DNA of 64,000 nucleotides from Gerris lacustris (lineage: Eukaryota > Arthropoda > Insecta > Hemiptera > Gerridae): positions 63,954,388 through 64,018,387 of the forward strand of contig OX578277.1 of NCBI GenBank assembly GCA_951217055.1. The letters are read 5' to 3'. A program made the position numbers and the translations under genes. Of the stretch, positions 48,830 through 60,379 are shown piece after piece. Below the pieces are notes generated by a model. That model was not told the origin of the DNA. It searched no databases and saw only the letters and a program-made list of their open reading frames with translations. Positions within the stretch are counted from its first letter, which is position 1; every line of letters begins with the position of its first letter.

Positions 48830-50190
48830 TATATCGAACAATGTGTCAGAAAATACCAGTTACCTGGTCATCAAGACATCAAGATATCTATCTCGAGGCA
48901 GGTAGAAGATAGATTAGAATACCTTACCTAGGGAGTGGTAAACTTATAACTCATATATATTCAGGCTGTTAGTCACTGCGGAATAGGACCTGTAATAACA
49001 TTGTTTACCTTAATGACTTGTTTACAGTTCAGCCCTCACATATACCTAATACCTTCTGTTGTTGTAAACGACTTAAAGTATCTAATTTTCATATTATTGA
49101 TCACATTATACAGATTTTATTGTTCTACATTTCTTGAATGTTTTCTGAAATTGTTAAAGTAGTTCTATTAAAATCAAAATAAATATATAAAAAAGGTCAA
49201 CCTTAACAATCTTCTTGAAGTACAAATTGTATGTTATTAGGAGACATTACAATCTGATAATGAATTTGGTATGTGTAGAAGCGTTAAATAAAAAGTAGAG
49301 CAGAAATATAATGTCTTATTATTGATTATTCGTTCATCATTATATAACAGTAAACAATAATAGTGCATTGCGATTTAAAGATGCGTCTCATTTTTTGCTC
49401 GTTAAGGTTCAGTATAATTTATTTTTAACATGTTTACTTAAAAAATGTAGCGTTTTTAAATAGTCACTTAATTTGCAGGATGCATAATACGTTTAATTAC
49501 ATCTATGCCTCTTCTTTAGAACCAGCTCAGGGTTTATGATTTATCGAGAACATAATTTATGTAAACAAAACTATTATAATAAATTAATATTCCTATTAAT
49601 TCAGTAGTCTAAAGGATCTTAGCATGGTATCAATTCCAACGCTATATTATACTTTGTGACACTGTAGTTATAGTTATATTGTTCTTTGTTATAAATAAAT
49701 CCTTTTTTGTTTTCTAAAATTACAAAGATTAATGAGTTTTTTTTTTTTAATTAACGCACATTATAAATGTCTTAATAACAACCGCTATCCTTTTCACATT
49801 TGGAAAAAAAGATAAATAATTAAACTTTCATTTTCAAAAAGTTTTATACCAGAGTAAACTTCTACACGGAATAATAGTACGATGTAAAATCGCGTGCATT
49901 TTTATTTTTTCCACAGGCACGTTCATAAATTAATGTGCACTCTTTATACTCTAGCCTTGTACCGACTTCAACGCGCAGATTCATATTACAGAGAAATCAT
50001 ATGGCAATGTAAAATAATTAATTTATGTGTCAGTACATCCAGCCTATAAATGGTTTAAAGTAAATTAATATACCACGGTTATATCTTAGCTATAAATATC
50101 CAATTTTTTTATTAACTTTATTTATTATTTTTTGATTTTTTATCTTCTTAAAATCATAAAAGTGTATGCGAGATGAAAAGTAAAATTAAT
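48830..50190. other. AT-rich DNA with one exon-like segment
   Basis: At 49,917-50,008, after a strong acceptor (TTTTATTTTTTCCACAG), the phase-2 frame reads HVHKLMCTLYTLALYRLQRA, then DSYYREIIWQ, to CAAT|GTAAAA. It is a possible exon but does not fit the phases of its neighbours without additional exons. Confidence 0.22.
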
Positions 50191-50194
50191 AAAT

Positions 50195-50260
50195 ACTATA
50201 GGGGGCTCTACTCCCTACTCGCTTCGCTCGTCGAAAAGCGGCCGCTGCCTTGAACCTTGA
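50195..50260. repeat. GC-rich interspersed repeat end
   Basis: GGGGGCTCTACTCCCTACTC, then GCTTCGCTCGTCGAAAAGCG, then GCCGCTGCC, is an abrupt GC-rich block in AT-rich DNA and looks like one end of an interspersed element. Its other end was not found. Confidence 0.35.
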
Positions 50261-50269
50261 CAATTTGAC

Positions 50270-51230
50270 ATTTTATTTACAATTTGACACATTTGTTTAT
50301 TTACAGATTTTTTTAATAATATTGATATTTTTAAATATAATATATTTATTTAAATATATTTGTCAACAAAGCATAGTACTTTATACAAAGGGGTGTATAA
50401 GTTACAAACTTTCTCCTTAAATCTCTGCAAAAATCACAAATTTTAGATTAGTTTAATTTAGTTTTTATTTTTGTTACACTGTATGTTTATAATTATTCCT
50501 TTAGTAATTAATTAATAAATTGAATGAAAAATTCATTCATTCAATTAATTAATTAATTTATCATTTTTATTCATTAATTATTGTAAATGATTTTATTTTC
50601 AGCATATAGACAATAAAATAAAAAACCTTTTGGTTAACATGGTTGCGAGATTTTTGTTTTATGACTATGACCATTTTATTTGAAAAAAAAGAATCATACT
50701 AGTGATAATAAGAAATATTCAAATATATGATATAATAACAATGATTTATCATTACTTAATCAGACATAAAGAAGGTCTTCACTTTAACATAATTTTAATT
50801 ATAAAAAAATATAAATATTTTAATAGATTGTGCTACTTCTTTTTACCTGTTGTTCCTTGATTTATTTCATTTTCAAAATTGCTAGAATTCGCCTGTAAAC
50901 GAAAATTTCTTCTTAAATATTTTTATTTTATTGTACCTAAGTATTTCAAAACAATTTTCCACCTTTAAAATTAGTTTCATATTTACGATTAAAAGTATAT
51001 TATTAAATAATATAAATATGTAGGAATTTTTTTTATTCTCGTGTAAAAAAATTGTAAAGTAAAAATAATATTTTATATAATTGCTATAATAAGGCTTTAA
51101 AAATATATTTAAAATTGCTAGTGAAGTATTCATCGATTTTTTTGTTTAAATTTTAAATCATTTATAAAGTGTATAAAAACAATAAATAATAGTACAAATT
51201 CGCCGTTTTTACCTTTGCTTCTATTAATCA
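50270..51230. other. No recognisable gene
   Basis: Extremely AT-rich; an 83-codon minus-strand frame is compositionally random (Ile/Asn/Phe/Lys). Confidence 0.45.
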
Positions 51231-51235
51231 CCTAC

Positions 51236-51400
51236 CGAAAAATTTCGTATCGGACGAGTAGATTTTGGATATGTTGGTTTCCAAAAATTGAACGACATCG
51301 GACAGAGATCAAATACCTATTTATGTTCCCTGATGTGTGAAACGGATTTATGTCTAGGGATTTTTAAATGCTCCTGTTCCTCTTAGTAAGGTCAGAAGCA
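51236..51400 (-). repeat. Dispersed repeat family P, copy 2
   Basis: TTCCCTGATGTGTGAAACGG, then ATTTATGTCTAGGGATTTTT, is a diverged reverse copy of the family core. Confidence 0.5.
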
Positions 51401-51409
51401 ATAATTGTT

Positions 51410-54100
51410 TAATGCAACAGTTGGTTTAATAAAATCACAATTCATAATTTCAAATCGATTTTGAATTCTCAGAACAGTAATTAGTACTTCATGTTATTTA
51501 TTACTTTTCTAATTAATCCTGATTTTATATTTGTTTTAAACCTTTAAATATTGAATGATCTGTTCAAATACTTCATCTAATAACTCAGTTTGTCTTCTTG
51601 ATCCCTGTCACCTTTTGTTTTATTTATTACTATCCTTTTCCCTTAAATCAATGAAGTGTACAAACATAATCTAATGGTACCTATACTCAATTGTACAAAA
51701 CAAAAATATATCAATGCTCATTTGTTATGTAAATTAGACGGGGTAAATATTTATCCATAAACATTAATTTAGATTTTATTTTTGTTATTTTTTTAATTAA
51801 TTATTGATCCCGTGCATTGTTTGGTTTTTATTCAAATTAATATACAAGATGGAGGGGAGGGTTCATTCTTGATAAAGTAAATAATTCTATTGTGTATTGA
51901 AAATTAACAGTCATGACCTTATACCTAATTTATTCTTAAACTATTATTCAGATAAATTTTTATGGATTTTTAAATATCTTACGGTAATGTAGATGTGTTT
52001 AATCAAAGCTAGCTTGCAGTATTAAATATATTTTTATAGTGCAATATTAAATGTAAATTTTTAAGGTGAATGTGTATATGATAAGAATCTAAGCTTCACC
52101 TCTGGCGACGTAGTCTAAGGCGGTGCCTTAGTCAGACGCGCAAATACAGCCCCTAGTAGTAGATAGTAACTTGTAACTATCTGTTAACCGCACACTACAG
52201 ACGATATTATCGTAATAAAATTTTAAAAATGTATGAAGAAGTCAATCAAGCTGTCAACAACATTCCAAACTACTGGAGATCTCGGAACAAGTCCAAACAA
52301 AATTAAAAGAAATAGAATTTTTTAGAAATAAAAATTTTACTAATTTCTCCATCTATACTTCATTTTTCTCGTACTTAAAAGGATGAAATTATGAAAACAG
52401 CATTAACATTTTCAGGAGGTGTTAATAAAAATATAATGTGTTGCATCTTTTCTACAAATTAGAAAAGTATTTACTCATTTAGAAGTTGTCTAAACAACGC
52501 AAGGATAAATCTACATTTTGTCATCTTTTTTTGTCAGTTTTTATTTTGTTTAAGTTTTTTTCAATTAACAGTAAAATTAAACTTTACTGTACTGGTACGA
52601 GTCCAACACGTACCTTTAAAAACGAATGTTCGCATCGCGTAGAGAATTATATTGGACTAACCATTACAATATACTTAAACATAATAACTCTTCATAACTA
52701 ATAACTTATCAGCATCCTTTATACTTTGATGGCGGATAGAAAGGTGATATTTTTAATAATTTGTACTTCTAAATTAATTTGGTTTTATCATTGTAGTAAG
52801 TACCATTGTAGTTTTATAACCTGATAAAAAGTTGAAAAACTTATTTCGTTTGGCATTTTAATGACAAACGAATTATTTTATTAAACTTATGGAAATAAAT
52901 AAAATCTTACGTTTGACAATAACCATTCCTATTGTTTAGTACAATAAGACATGACTGGTTTTGTATTAGTATGTTTTATCTCAATTTATTATGATTAAAA
53001 GTTCTGAAAATCTAAATACGCTTGAGAACTAAAACGTCTTCCATTCATAGTTAACTTTTATTCTTGGCGACGGCGAAATTTTTGTGCATTTTAATTAATA
53101 TATATATAATAAAAAATATATATTAAATTTTTTAAAAAGATACCACGTAAGATTATTAGTACTAAGATTAAAAATGTTTATAAATAATATTTTTAATTTA
53201 TTAAATAACTATTTAATTGGTTCATTAACCATGACTATAGCTTTTATCAAAATAACAATTATATTTAGGTATTATTTACTAAAAAATAGCCTGTACTTAC
53301 TAGGCAATATAATATTACAGTTAATAAAATGCCGTTCTAAACTGGCATTGATCCAAGGCAAGCTAAGTTTGTGGTAGATAGTGGAATTCGCGTGACCCGT
53401 ATCGGCTAGCTGTTCTGCGTGAAAGCTCCTTCGTACCTCCCGGCTTATTTACAAGACCTGTTTAGAATAATCTATTTTATATTTCCCCGGCTTATTCTGA
53501 TAACTATTTTTATTAAATCTTTTTAATTATCATTTCAATACTTCAACAATTTGATATATTGCGTATAATATAAAGTTAATTGCAAGCAACTTATTTTATT
53601 TCCCTTCTTTTTTTAGCAAGTAGCACGACCGACTTAGCTACTTTAACCTTAGACAACAAAATCATCAATCAACAAATCAATCTTAGTGTAACAAAAACAT
53701 TTATTTAAATGTAGACATACTAATGCTTTACATCCCAACTTATTTAGGCATTAAAACTATTTCTTATTTTTAATTTTTATAATTCAACCACTAACTTCAT
53801 ACTTTTATATGTATTAATAATTCAATCAAGTTAGTTAATACTGCCCATGTCTAGTTTATGTATAAAGACTTTTTACATGTTTATTATACTTGTAGTGTAT
53901 AGAATATGTATTTGATTTCTTCTAATTTTTTTATAATATACTTTTTTGGTAAAATTAGAATGCAGTTAATTTATTTCACATATTAATAGAGAATCATTTT
54001 ATAAAAGATTTAAATATATAATTAATTGCCAAGGAGTCTAGGGTTGGTTCCCTACTCCAGTAGGAGACCTAAATTCGGGGATCAAGCAGCACCGTTAGTC
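51410..54100. other. AT-rich DNA with exon-like segments
   Basis: At 52,572-52,638 a long-T acceptor (TTTTTTTCAATTAACAG) leads into a segment open in two frames, one reading KIKLYCTGTSPTRTFKNECS, to CGC|GTAGAG. Around 52,230 a 25-codon frame starts MYEEVNQAVNNIPNYWRSRN. Either could be a real exon or a relic. A GC-richer patch lies at 53,380-53,470. Confidence 0.25.
53321..53373 (+). CDS. Candidate micro-exon, 53 bp
   Basis: After an acceptor (TATAATATTACAG) only phase 0 is open: LIKCRSKLALIQGKLSL, then donor-like TG|GTAGAT, exit phase 2. That exit would join the candidate terminal exon at 58,419 through a TGC (Cys) codon. It is listed for phase agreement only. Confidence 0.18.
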
Positions 54101-54106
54101 AAAAAA

Positions 54107-55083
54107 TGTATATCTTCTATGGTGGGTCGTGAAGGGGTGATGGGTGATTAAAAATTACTTCATATTAGTAGTATTTTAGTATTTGGCTATATTTCATCCC
54201 TTAAGGGACATCTTCAGGCCTGTAAACAAGGTATTTCTACATTATTATCTTTATAATTTTCAGCCATGTTAATAATTATGTATCTAAACAATAATTTTTC
54301 TCAATCTTACTTTCTATAATTATTTTTAACATTAATCCTTATTTCCTTATTACACATAACTATGAATTTAATTAACAAGAACAATAAATAAATTAAATAA
54401 AAGATAATAAGAACCAACCTGTTACAATGTTAAGTGGTAGAGTCAATAATAAAACATTTTAGATAAACTTTTTAAATATATAAAAATTTGTCATAATATA
54501 ATCATAAAAAAAACAAAAAACTATCCACTACTAACATTTAACATATAACTATTAAAATTTGATAAAACTAAATTAAAAACGTGCTAAAAAAGTATTACAT
54601 TCTTTATTTTGTGGTAACTATTGGAAAGTAAAATGTCCAGGTTAATTGATAAACATTTTTGCCTAAGGTGTATTGCTGGCTTACTATTTGCACTTTTAAT
54701 CCAGCTTTTTAAATTTAAAAAGTTTATCTAAAATGTTTTATTATTGACTCTACCACTTAACATTGTAACAGGTTGGTTCTTATTATCTTTTATTTAATTT
54801 ATTTATTGTTCTTGTTAATTAAATTCATAGTTATGTGTAATAAGGAAATAAGGATTAATGTTAAAAATAATTATAGAAAGTAAGATTGAGAAAAATTATT
54901 GTTTAGATACATAATTATTAACATGGCTGAAAATTATAAAGATAATAATGTAGAAATACCTTGTTTACAGGCCTGAAGATGTCCCTTAAGGAATGAAATA
55001 TAGCCAAATACTAAAATACTACTAATATGAAGTAATTTTTAATCACCCATCACCCCTTCACGACCCACCATAGAAGATATACA
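54107..55083. repeat. Near-perfect 371-bp inverted repeat, 235-bp spacer
   Basis: The left arm 54,107-54,477 (from TGTATATCTTCTATGGTGGG) is matched end to end by the right arm 54,713-55,083 (ending CCCACCATAGAAGATATACA). By eye I found one mismatch (GGGATGAAAT against GGAATGAAAT near 55,000) and no indel. The spacer 54,478-54,712 is unrelated. A read-through transcript would form a roughly 370-bp duplex. Each arm contains a CTGAAGATGTCCCTTAAGGG/ATGAAATATAG hairpin motif. No clear target duplication flanks it. Confidence 0.9.
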
Positions 55084-55089
55084 AATTAT

Positions 55090-56180
55090 AGGAGACCACA
55101 GCTCTTTAATAATAAAAAATGTATAGCTTATCGGCTTATCAATAAATGAAAAACGTATCTGAAGTGTCCGTTGAAATCGTACGGACGGTCGAATGAGCTA
55201 TATTCTCTGACCTCATGCTAACACACTAACATCACTAAAATAGAGAGCCCTATATACTCAGTGTGACTTTTCCGTAAACTGTTGATCCATTTTTTAAAAA
55301 AACTATTATTTTCTGATATAATTTAGAATTTAAGCTTTACCAATATACAAGATACATTATTTAATGTATTTTAGATTTGCTGATTTAAGTTTTATTAGTT
55401 TATTTCAGTCTTCAATTTTAATATTAAATACATAAATATGTACAAAATAGGTATTTTGAACGAGATTTCAATCCGTTTTTAACCACTTATTTTTTATTTT
55501 ATTTAAACAATGAACTATTCATTTTGAATTTTTCAATTTGCTATAGTTATTAACACATTTCTAATTATATGCCACATTTATTTAAACTATTGATTTATAG
55601 CACATCATCAATTTATTATTTATTTAAACTATTGATATAATATAGCATACATCATAAATTATAGAAGACCTATAATTTATAGTCTTAAATAATTTATATC
55701 TAAAATTATTAATAAATTATGGAGTTGCATTTGATTAAAAATTATAAAGAATAGTTTTTAATATATTTATTTTATTATTTGTTTTCTTCGGTATATATTA
55801 CATTAAACACTTGCTACTTTGTTTAGACAATAGTTCAAATAGCAATTAGTGTTTCTATACTATAATAGCACCCACTCTATCAAAGTAATATTTTTTCTAT
55901 TTATCGTTTGTGATTTATTATGTTGAACGCGCTATAGTTCAGCGGATAGATAGTAGATATGTTAAAATGTAATAAATTGTATCTATAAATATTTTATTTG
56001 AATGAGTCTAAGCGTTCCAGTCTAAAACCTTGTCGTTTTCTATCAAGAATCATGTTTTATGAAAAGAACTCAACATTGTAGGATCAAATAAAAATCACTA
56101 GTAACTTATTGTAAATTTAAAACAAAAATTACTAATAAATGAGAGGGTATGTTAGTGAGATGCTGTCAAATAATAAACAG
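55090..56180. other. No recognisable gene
   Basis: AT-rich DNA; nothing supportable. Confidence 0.4.
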
Positions 56181-56184
56181 TGAA

Positions 56185-56320
56185 AAAGTTTATGCTAACG
56201 TTTCGCTAAATTTAGTTGCATCATCAGAGCAAGAAACAAAGTATAAAATAAAAGTAGTATAAAATACACTGCCAATTAGTGTGGCACACAGCTTCCTCGC
56301 ATCCTATTATGTACTTTTTG
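56185..56320 (-). repeat. Penelope-like repeat with CTGATGATG...GCGAAACG hairpin
   Basis: The minus strand reads AGGAAGC...CCACACTAATT, a spacer, then CTTGCTCTGATGATGCAACT, AAATTTAGCGAAACGTTAGC. The CTGATGA and GAAAC blocks match the positions of a hammerhead core, but stem II does not start with a proper pair. The first block links this copy to the two repeats at 22,765-23,000. Confidence 0.45.
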
Positions 56321-56469
56321 TTATATTAACATTAAAGTTTTATTACCTTATTGATAATGTTAATTGTGTAAGAACAATTAACATTTTTTAGCGATCTTTA
56401 ACACTTTATAGGGGTGTCGCTGTAGGTTTTACTAAAAAATTGTATTTGAAAAAAATGCTCGTCTCATTG

Positions 56470-56845
56470 AAGAGATAAGGTTTGATTTTTTTCCCGACCG
56501 AAAATTCCAATTTTAAATTTGAAGTTCACGTTTACGCGAGCGTTGCGCGTGAACGCTTGAACGGATAACGTTGTCCAACGAACTCGACCTGAGCATTGGT
56601 AAAATAAACATGTCTACCAAATTTCATCAAAATCGGGCAACATTTACTCAAGTTATCGTCGCACGTTTCACGATTCGCGGACACACAGACCGACAGACAG
56701 ACAGACAGACAGACACGGAACCGAAAATGTTCCCTGATGTCTGAAACGGATTTCTGTCTTGGAATTTTTAAAATCGGAGGCATAAAACTTTTTTGTTCTC
56801 AAAAGTGAACACAATGCTTCCGTTACCTTCGGTAAGCTCGGAAGC
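56470..56845 (-). repeat. Dispersed repeat family P, copy 3 (longest)
   Basis: A reverse copy ending with GTTACCTTCGGTAAGCTCGG. It contains AAATGTTCCCTGATGTCTGA, then AACGGATTTCTGTCTTGGAA, and a CAGACAGACAGAC run. A further block, TCACGTTTACGCGAGCGTTG, then CGCGTGAACGC, is partly palindromic. The 83-codon minus-strand frame across it is an accidental translation. Confidence 0.65.
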
Positions 56846-57239
56846 AAAATAAAATAATTAATAAACTTTAATGAAATAGAGTTTTAGAAGAAAGGAGAAC
56901 AAACAGGCATTAAACCACCGGGAATAAAACCTCCTAGTTTTCTAGAGGTATAGAATACCATTAATGTCTATATTTAATTTATATAGGATTAATACTCCAT
57001 TCACAGTTTCAATTATCTACTTATGATTTTCTGTGGTTCCCCTTGAAACACTCCTCAAGGATCTTGTCTTTTTATTCTTAATTCTTAAAGACTTATATAA
57101 TTGATATAATTTTTCATATGTATGTATTAAAAGGGAATTTAATTTTTATAGAAAAAATAACTAATCAATGTAGTATTTATTTAAAAATAAGAATTTTATG
57201 AGAATATATTTAGAATTAACTTAATTTTGCTAACTCTAG

Positions 57240-57296
57240 GAACAATTACAAATGTTAAAATATTTTTCATACCAAATGATCGTTCCACTTGGATAG
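57240..57296 (+). other. Exon-like segment, 57 bp, unlinked
   Basis: Acceptor TTTTGCTAACTCTAG, phase-1 frame TITNVKIFFIPNDRSTWI, donor G|GTGTGA. Its phases do not fit the neighbouring candidates, so it is noted only as a possible exon. Confidence 0.15.
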
Positions 57297-57718
57297 GTGT
57301 GACGTGGTTGGTCCCGCTGTCCGCTAATTATATTTTTGAAAATATTAGTTTACTGCTTGATAAATCTTGTTTAGTAGAGAGAAACACAATTCAATCATTC
57401 AATATTATTCAATTCAATCAATCAAGGTACATTTGGTCGAATGATAAATGTGCATACAAATTAATTTTAAATACCATTTAATCTTGTAGGTATTTCCATA
57501 ACGTATTTGTATTTTTGTCTTTTTTAATTCATAGTATTTAAGTTAACTAATGTTTGACATTTTGAGTGTAGACAATGTGTTTTTTAAGCTTTAAAATATT
57601 TAGAAAATAATAAAGTATAAATACAGTATATTATATAGGTTGATAAGTTATGCGAGCATTGTAAAATGGTCTCATATGTTTAGTGACTAATGATTACAAG
57701 GCTACAAACATTTGTCAG

Positions 57719-57802
57719 ATTAAGAAGCCGGGTCCTATCACCGTTTTACATCTTAAACTGTTATACATTATGCTGTCCACAAGCTGGACTATCCGTCCAC
57801 TT
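57719..57802 (+). CDS. Candidate cysteine-rich exon, 84 bp
   Basis: After AAACATTTGTCAG, the phase-2 frame reads LRSRVLSPFYILNCYTLCCP, then QAGLSVH, to TT|GTAGCT, exit phase 2. It could precede 58,419-58,506. A competing phase-1 frame from 57,684 (NDYKATNICQIKKPGPITVL and onward to TAA at 57,822) is also open for about 46 codons, so the reading is uncertain. The region is GC-richer than its flanks. Confidence 0.2.
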
Positions 57803-58418
57803 GTAGCTACTGAAGTAGAATAATGTCTACCTTCCTTGTCACACCTTACATGATAAATATACTACATTTTAAACACACTTTGATCTCATTGTATATCTCA
57901 TTTATATGCATGAAAAAATTAATATAAGTTCAAATTTAATTTATTTTTTGTATAGAATAGAATTGATCTAAAAATAATACACTTCATAATTTTCAATAAT
58001 GTATTGAACTGATTGATTGTATATAAACTGATTATCAATTTATTATTTTCAATCAATGATTTTTCGTGATATTATGGTAGGCTCATGACCAGTGATGACA
58101 GATGAAGTGGTCTTAAACATGTCCAGTGTGGTTATTATATTAAACATTTGCTATTATTATGGTTTATATAATTATTCTCTGATTCAAAGTATATATACTG
58201 ATATTTTTATTCTTTTAGTTCAGAAAATCGATTATTACTATAAATCGATTTCAAAACTATAGTTGAAATATTATTGTTAAAAATCGGAGGTAAACATTTC
58301 AATATGACCTGAACACAGAATGCTTTCAGATCATATAAAAATATGGTAGGTATTTAACAATATTAGACTAAATTTTAATTGTGTAGATAGTTTAAGTAAA
58401 AGTATTTTATAAATTCAG

Positions 58419-58506
58419 CATGAAACAAAGATCCAGAGAAATTTACAGCAAATCTATTAGTACACCTAAAAAAAACATGCTTCGTGCAGTTAAGAGAAAT
58501 GTGTAA
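58419..58506 (+). CDS. Candidate terminal coding exon
   Basis: After TTTTATAAATTCAG, the phase-2 frame reads MKQRSREIYSKSISTPKKNM, then LRAVKRNV and TAA at 58,504-58,506. The basic, serine-rich peptide is unlike random AT-rich translation, and AATAAA follows at 58,577-58,582. It could close the candidate micro-exon gene that starts at 35,254, because phase 2 is the exit of several upstream candidates. It could equally be the start or end of something unrelated. No family is recognised. Confidence 0.3.
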
Positions 58507-58576
58507 GATGTCAAAGAAACGTTTCAAAATGCCATTGAAAATTCCTTATGTGCTACTAATGTCTTTGGACGTGCCA

Positions 58577-58582
58577 AATAAA
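58577..58582 (+). terminator. AATAAA 71 bp after the candidate stop
   Basis: A canonical polyadenylation hexamer close behind the TAA at 58,506. Confidence 0.25.
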
Positions 58583-58599
58583 CTTCAGGCATGCTAGAA

Positions 58600-59250
58600 A
58601 TGCCTTTAAACCTACCAAAAGAAAACACTCTCAGACATGCCTTAAATGGTTTTAAATATTTCAAACACTCCTCTAATTAAATTTGTTCAACCCTGTATAT
58701 TTTCTCTTTATTCTTATGAATGCTGTGAACGATACTGAACCATTTAAATAAAGTTTAAATGCTCACATACACTTCAGAACTATCCTTCCTTCAAGTGGTT
58801 ATAGTTAATTCTGAAAAATTCAATATTAAATTTCTTTGTGACCTAATAAAATATTAGTATGTTATTCTATTGTTCATATTAATAGTTTCAAAGAAGAAAT
58901 GTTCAAATATTCAGATAACTTTGTTCAAGAAATAGAATACCCAAAACAAAATTTTTCGAGTACATCAGGTATACAAATTAAAAGTAATGATTATGTAAAT
59001 AAACATAATAATGATAATTTAATTTTATGTAAGTGACTGTGATTTCATGTACTTCATATTTATATGTAGGAGTAATAGTTGAAAGTTAGTCCCTTAGAAC
59101 ATGTAGCTATACTTTACCAGCAATGCTTGTAACAATTGCATATAAGTATACTGTATCCTTATAAGGCATTTTAGTTACGTTCATGTTAAAAATGTTTGGT
59201 ATAAAAACTTGTAGCATTTATTCTATTTGCTTTGCTTTTTATATTTATTT
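58600..59250. other. No recognisable gene
   Basis: AT-rich DNA without supportable features. Confidence 0.4.
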
Positions 59251-59288
59251 GGTAATATTTCGTCTCTCGCTTAGTGACATTTTCAAGG
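59251..59288 (-). repeat. Penelope-like hairpin motif
   Basis: The minus strand reads CCTTGAAAATGTCACTAAGC, then GAGAGACGAAATATTACC. This is the same CTTGAAAATG-stem-GACGAAAT layout as at 47.4-47.6 kb. It lies 570 bp from the hammerhead-like motif. Confidence 0.4.
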
Positions 59289-59675
59289 TACAATATAGAC
59301 ATATTATAGGTACAATTAGAATCTTAGAATTAGAGAGATCTTTTACAAATTTTGTTATTAAATATTCGTAATATGCTTAGTTATAACTACAATTAAAATA
59401 AAGTTATATATAATAATAAAATTTAAAAAAAAAATTAACCAACCAATTATTTTTAAATAATAGCTAATTAATTACAGTTAAGTTAAATAAAAATGATTTA
59501 TGTGAGGCAACTAAATAATAAATATAATTCTGTCTTACAGTTTTTTTTAGTTTTTTTATTGGTGCAATATTATGCAAACAATTATGTAAAGGGCAAAAAT
59601 TGATTAAATTTCGTTGACAAAAAAATTTCACTCATTGATCATTAATCATTATAAAAATTGATTTGATATAGCATT

Positions 59676-59679
<4 letters not shown>

Positions 59680-59752
<73 letters not shown>
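59680..59752. repeat. (AT)n microsatellite abutting the ribozyme-bearing repeat
   Basis: About 73 bp of AT dinucleotide. It directly joins TTGTAGTGAGAGACACC, the edge of the GC-richer segment carrying the hammerhead-like motif. Confidence 0.95.
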
Positions 59753-59755
<3 letters not shown>

Positions 59756-59860
59756 AGTGAGAGACACCAAGGGATGTGCCACGCAAGCGTGACAAATAGG
59801 AACTGCTCCAACATCAGACATTACGTCAAAAGATGTTGGCTCGGCATTAGGCCATGTCAT

Positions 59861-59898
59861 GCATCGTTTCGTCCGACTCATCAGGGGCCCGACGATGC
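59861..59898 (-). ncRNA. Hammerhead ribozyme-like motif, type III layout
   Basis: Read on the minus strand from 59,898: GCATCG (stem III), T, C (a GUC cleavage triplet), GGGCCC, CTGATGA, GTCGGAC, GAAA, CGATGC (stem III). All conserved core positions (CUGAUGA, GAAA, U-A at 16.1/15.1, GUC) are present. Stem III has 7 pairs including that U-A. Stem II (GTCGGAC) can form only two pairs with a three-base loop. Stem I is the six-base palindrome GGGCCC, which cannot fold on itself but could pair between two molecules. A minimal or dimeric hammerhead would fit. It lies in a GC-richer repeat-like segment (59,753-59,950) next to (AT)n, as in ribozyme-bearing retroelements. Activity is untested. Confidence 0.6.
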
Positions 59899-59952
59899 CC
59901 ACCCAACTATGGACCTTTATCAGATCAAGAAGATCAGATAGATATAGGGCTT

Positions 59953-60370
59953 ATCAGAGACAAGCTTATCAGTAGCTAAAATTGTATAATATATAATACA
60001 CACACACAATTGATATGTTGGCTGAATTGGAAGGTTATTAGTTATTATGTACAAAAAATTCAACAAGAAATTCTCTTATATAGAAGTAAGTAAAAAGGTT
60101 ACCAAAAATATAAAATTATATATATTTTTAAATATATATAATATTAAGACTACGTATTATTTAACTAAATCATTTTTTTACCATGTTATTTCGTTGTAGG
60201 GAAATAAACATATCGAAATTTAATTTACTTTAAACTGTCTTAACACTAATTATTATTTTGAAAGTATATTTGATATAGCATTATCATGTAAACTTATTTT
60301 TTAAGGCAATATTAAACTATAACATTGATTGTTATACCTTTTTACCATAAGAAAATAAACATAATGACCA
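59953..60370. other. No recognisable gene
   Basis: AT-rich DNA between the ribozyme-bearing repeat and the LINE pseudogene. Confidence 0.4.
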
Positions 60371-60379
60371 TTATTACAA

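Noticed and set aside
51325..51345. CTGATGT...GAAAC in the dispersed repeat core (also 56,733-56,747) as a hammerhead
   Set aside because: The ninth core base is T instead of A, no stem II exists and no stem III pairing was found.
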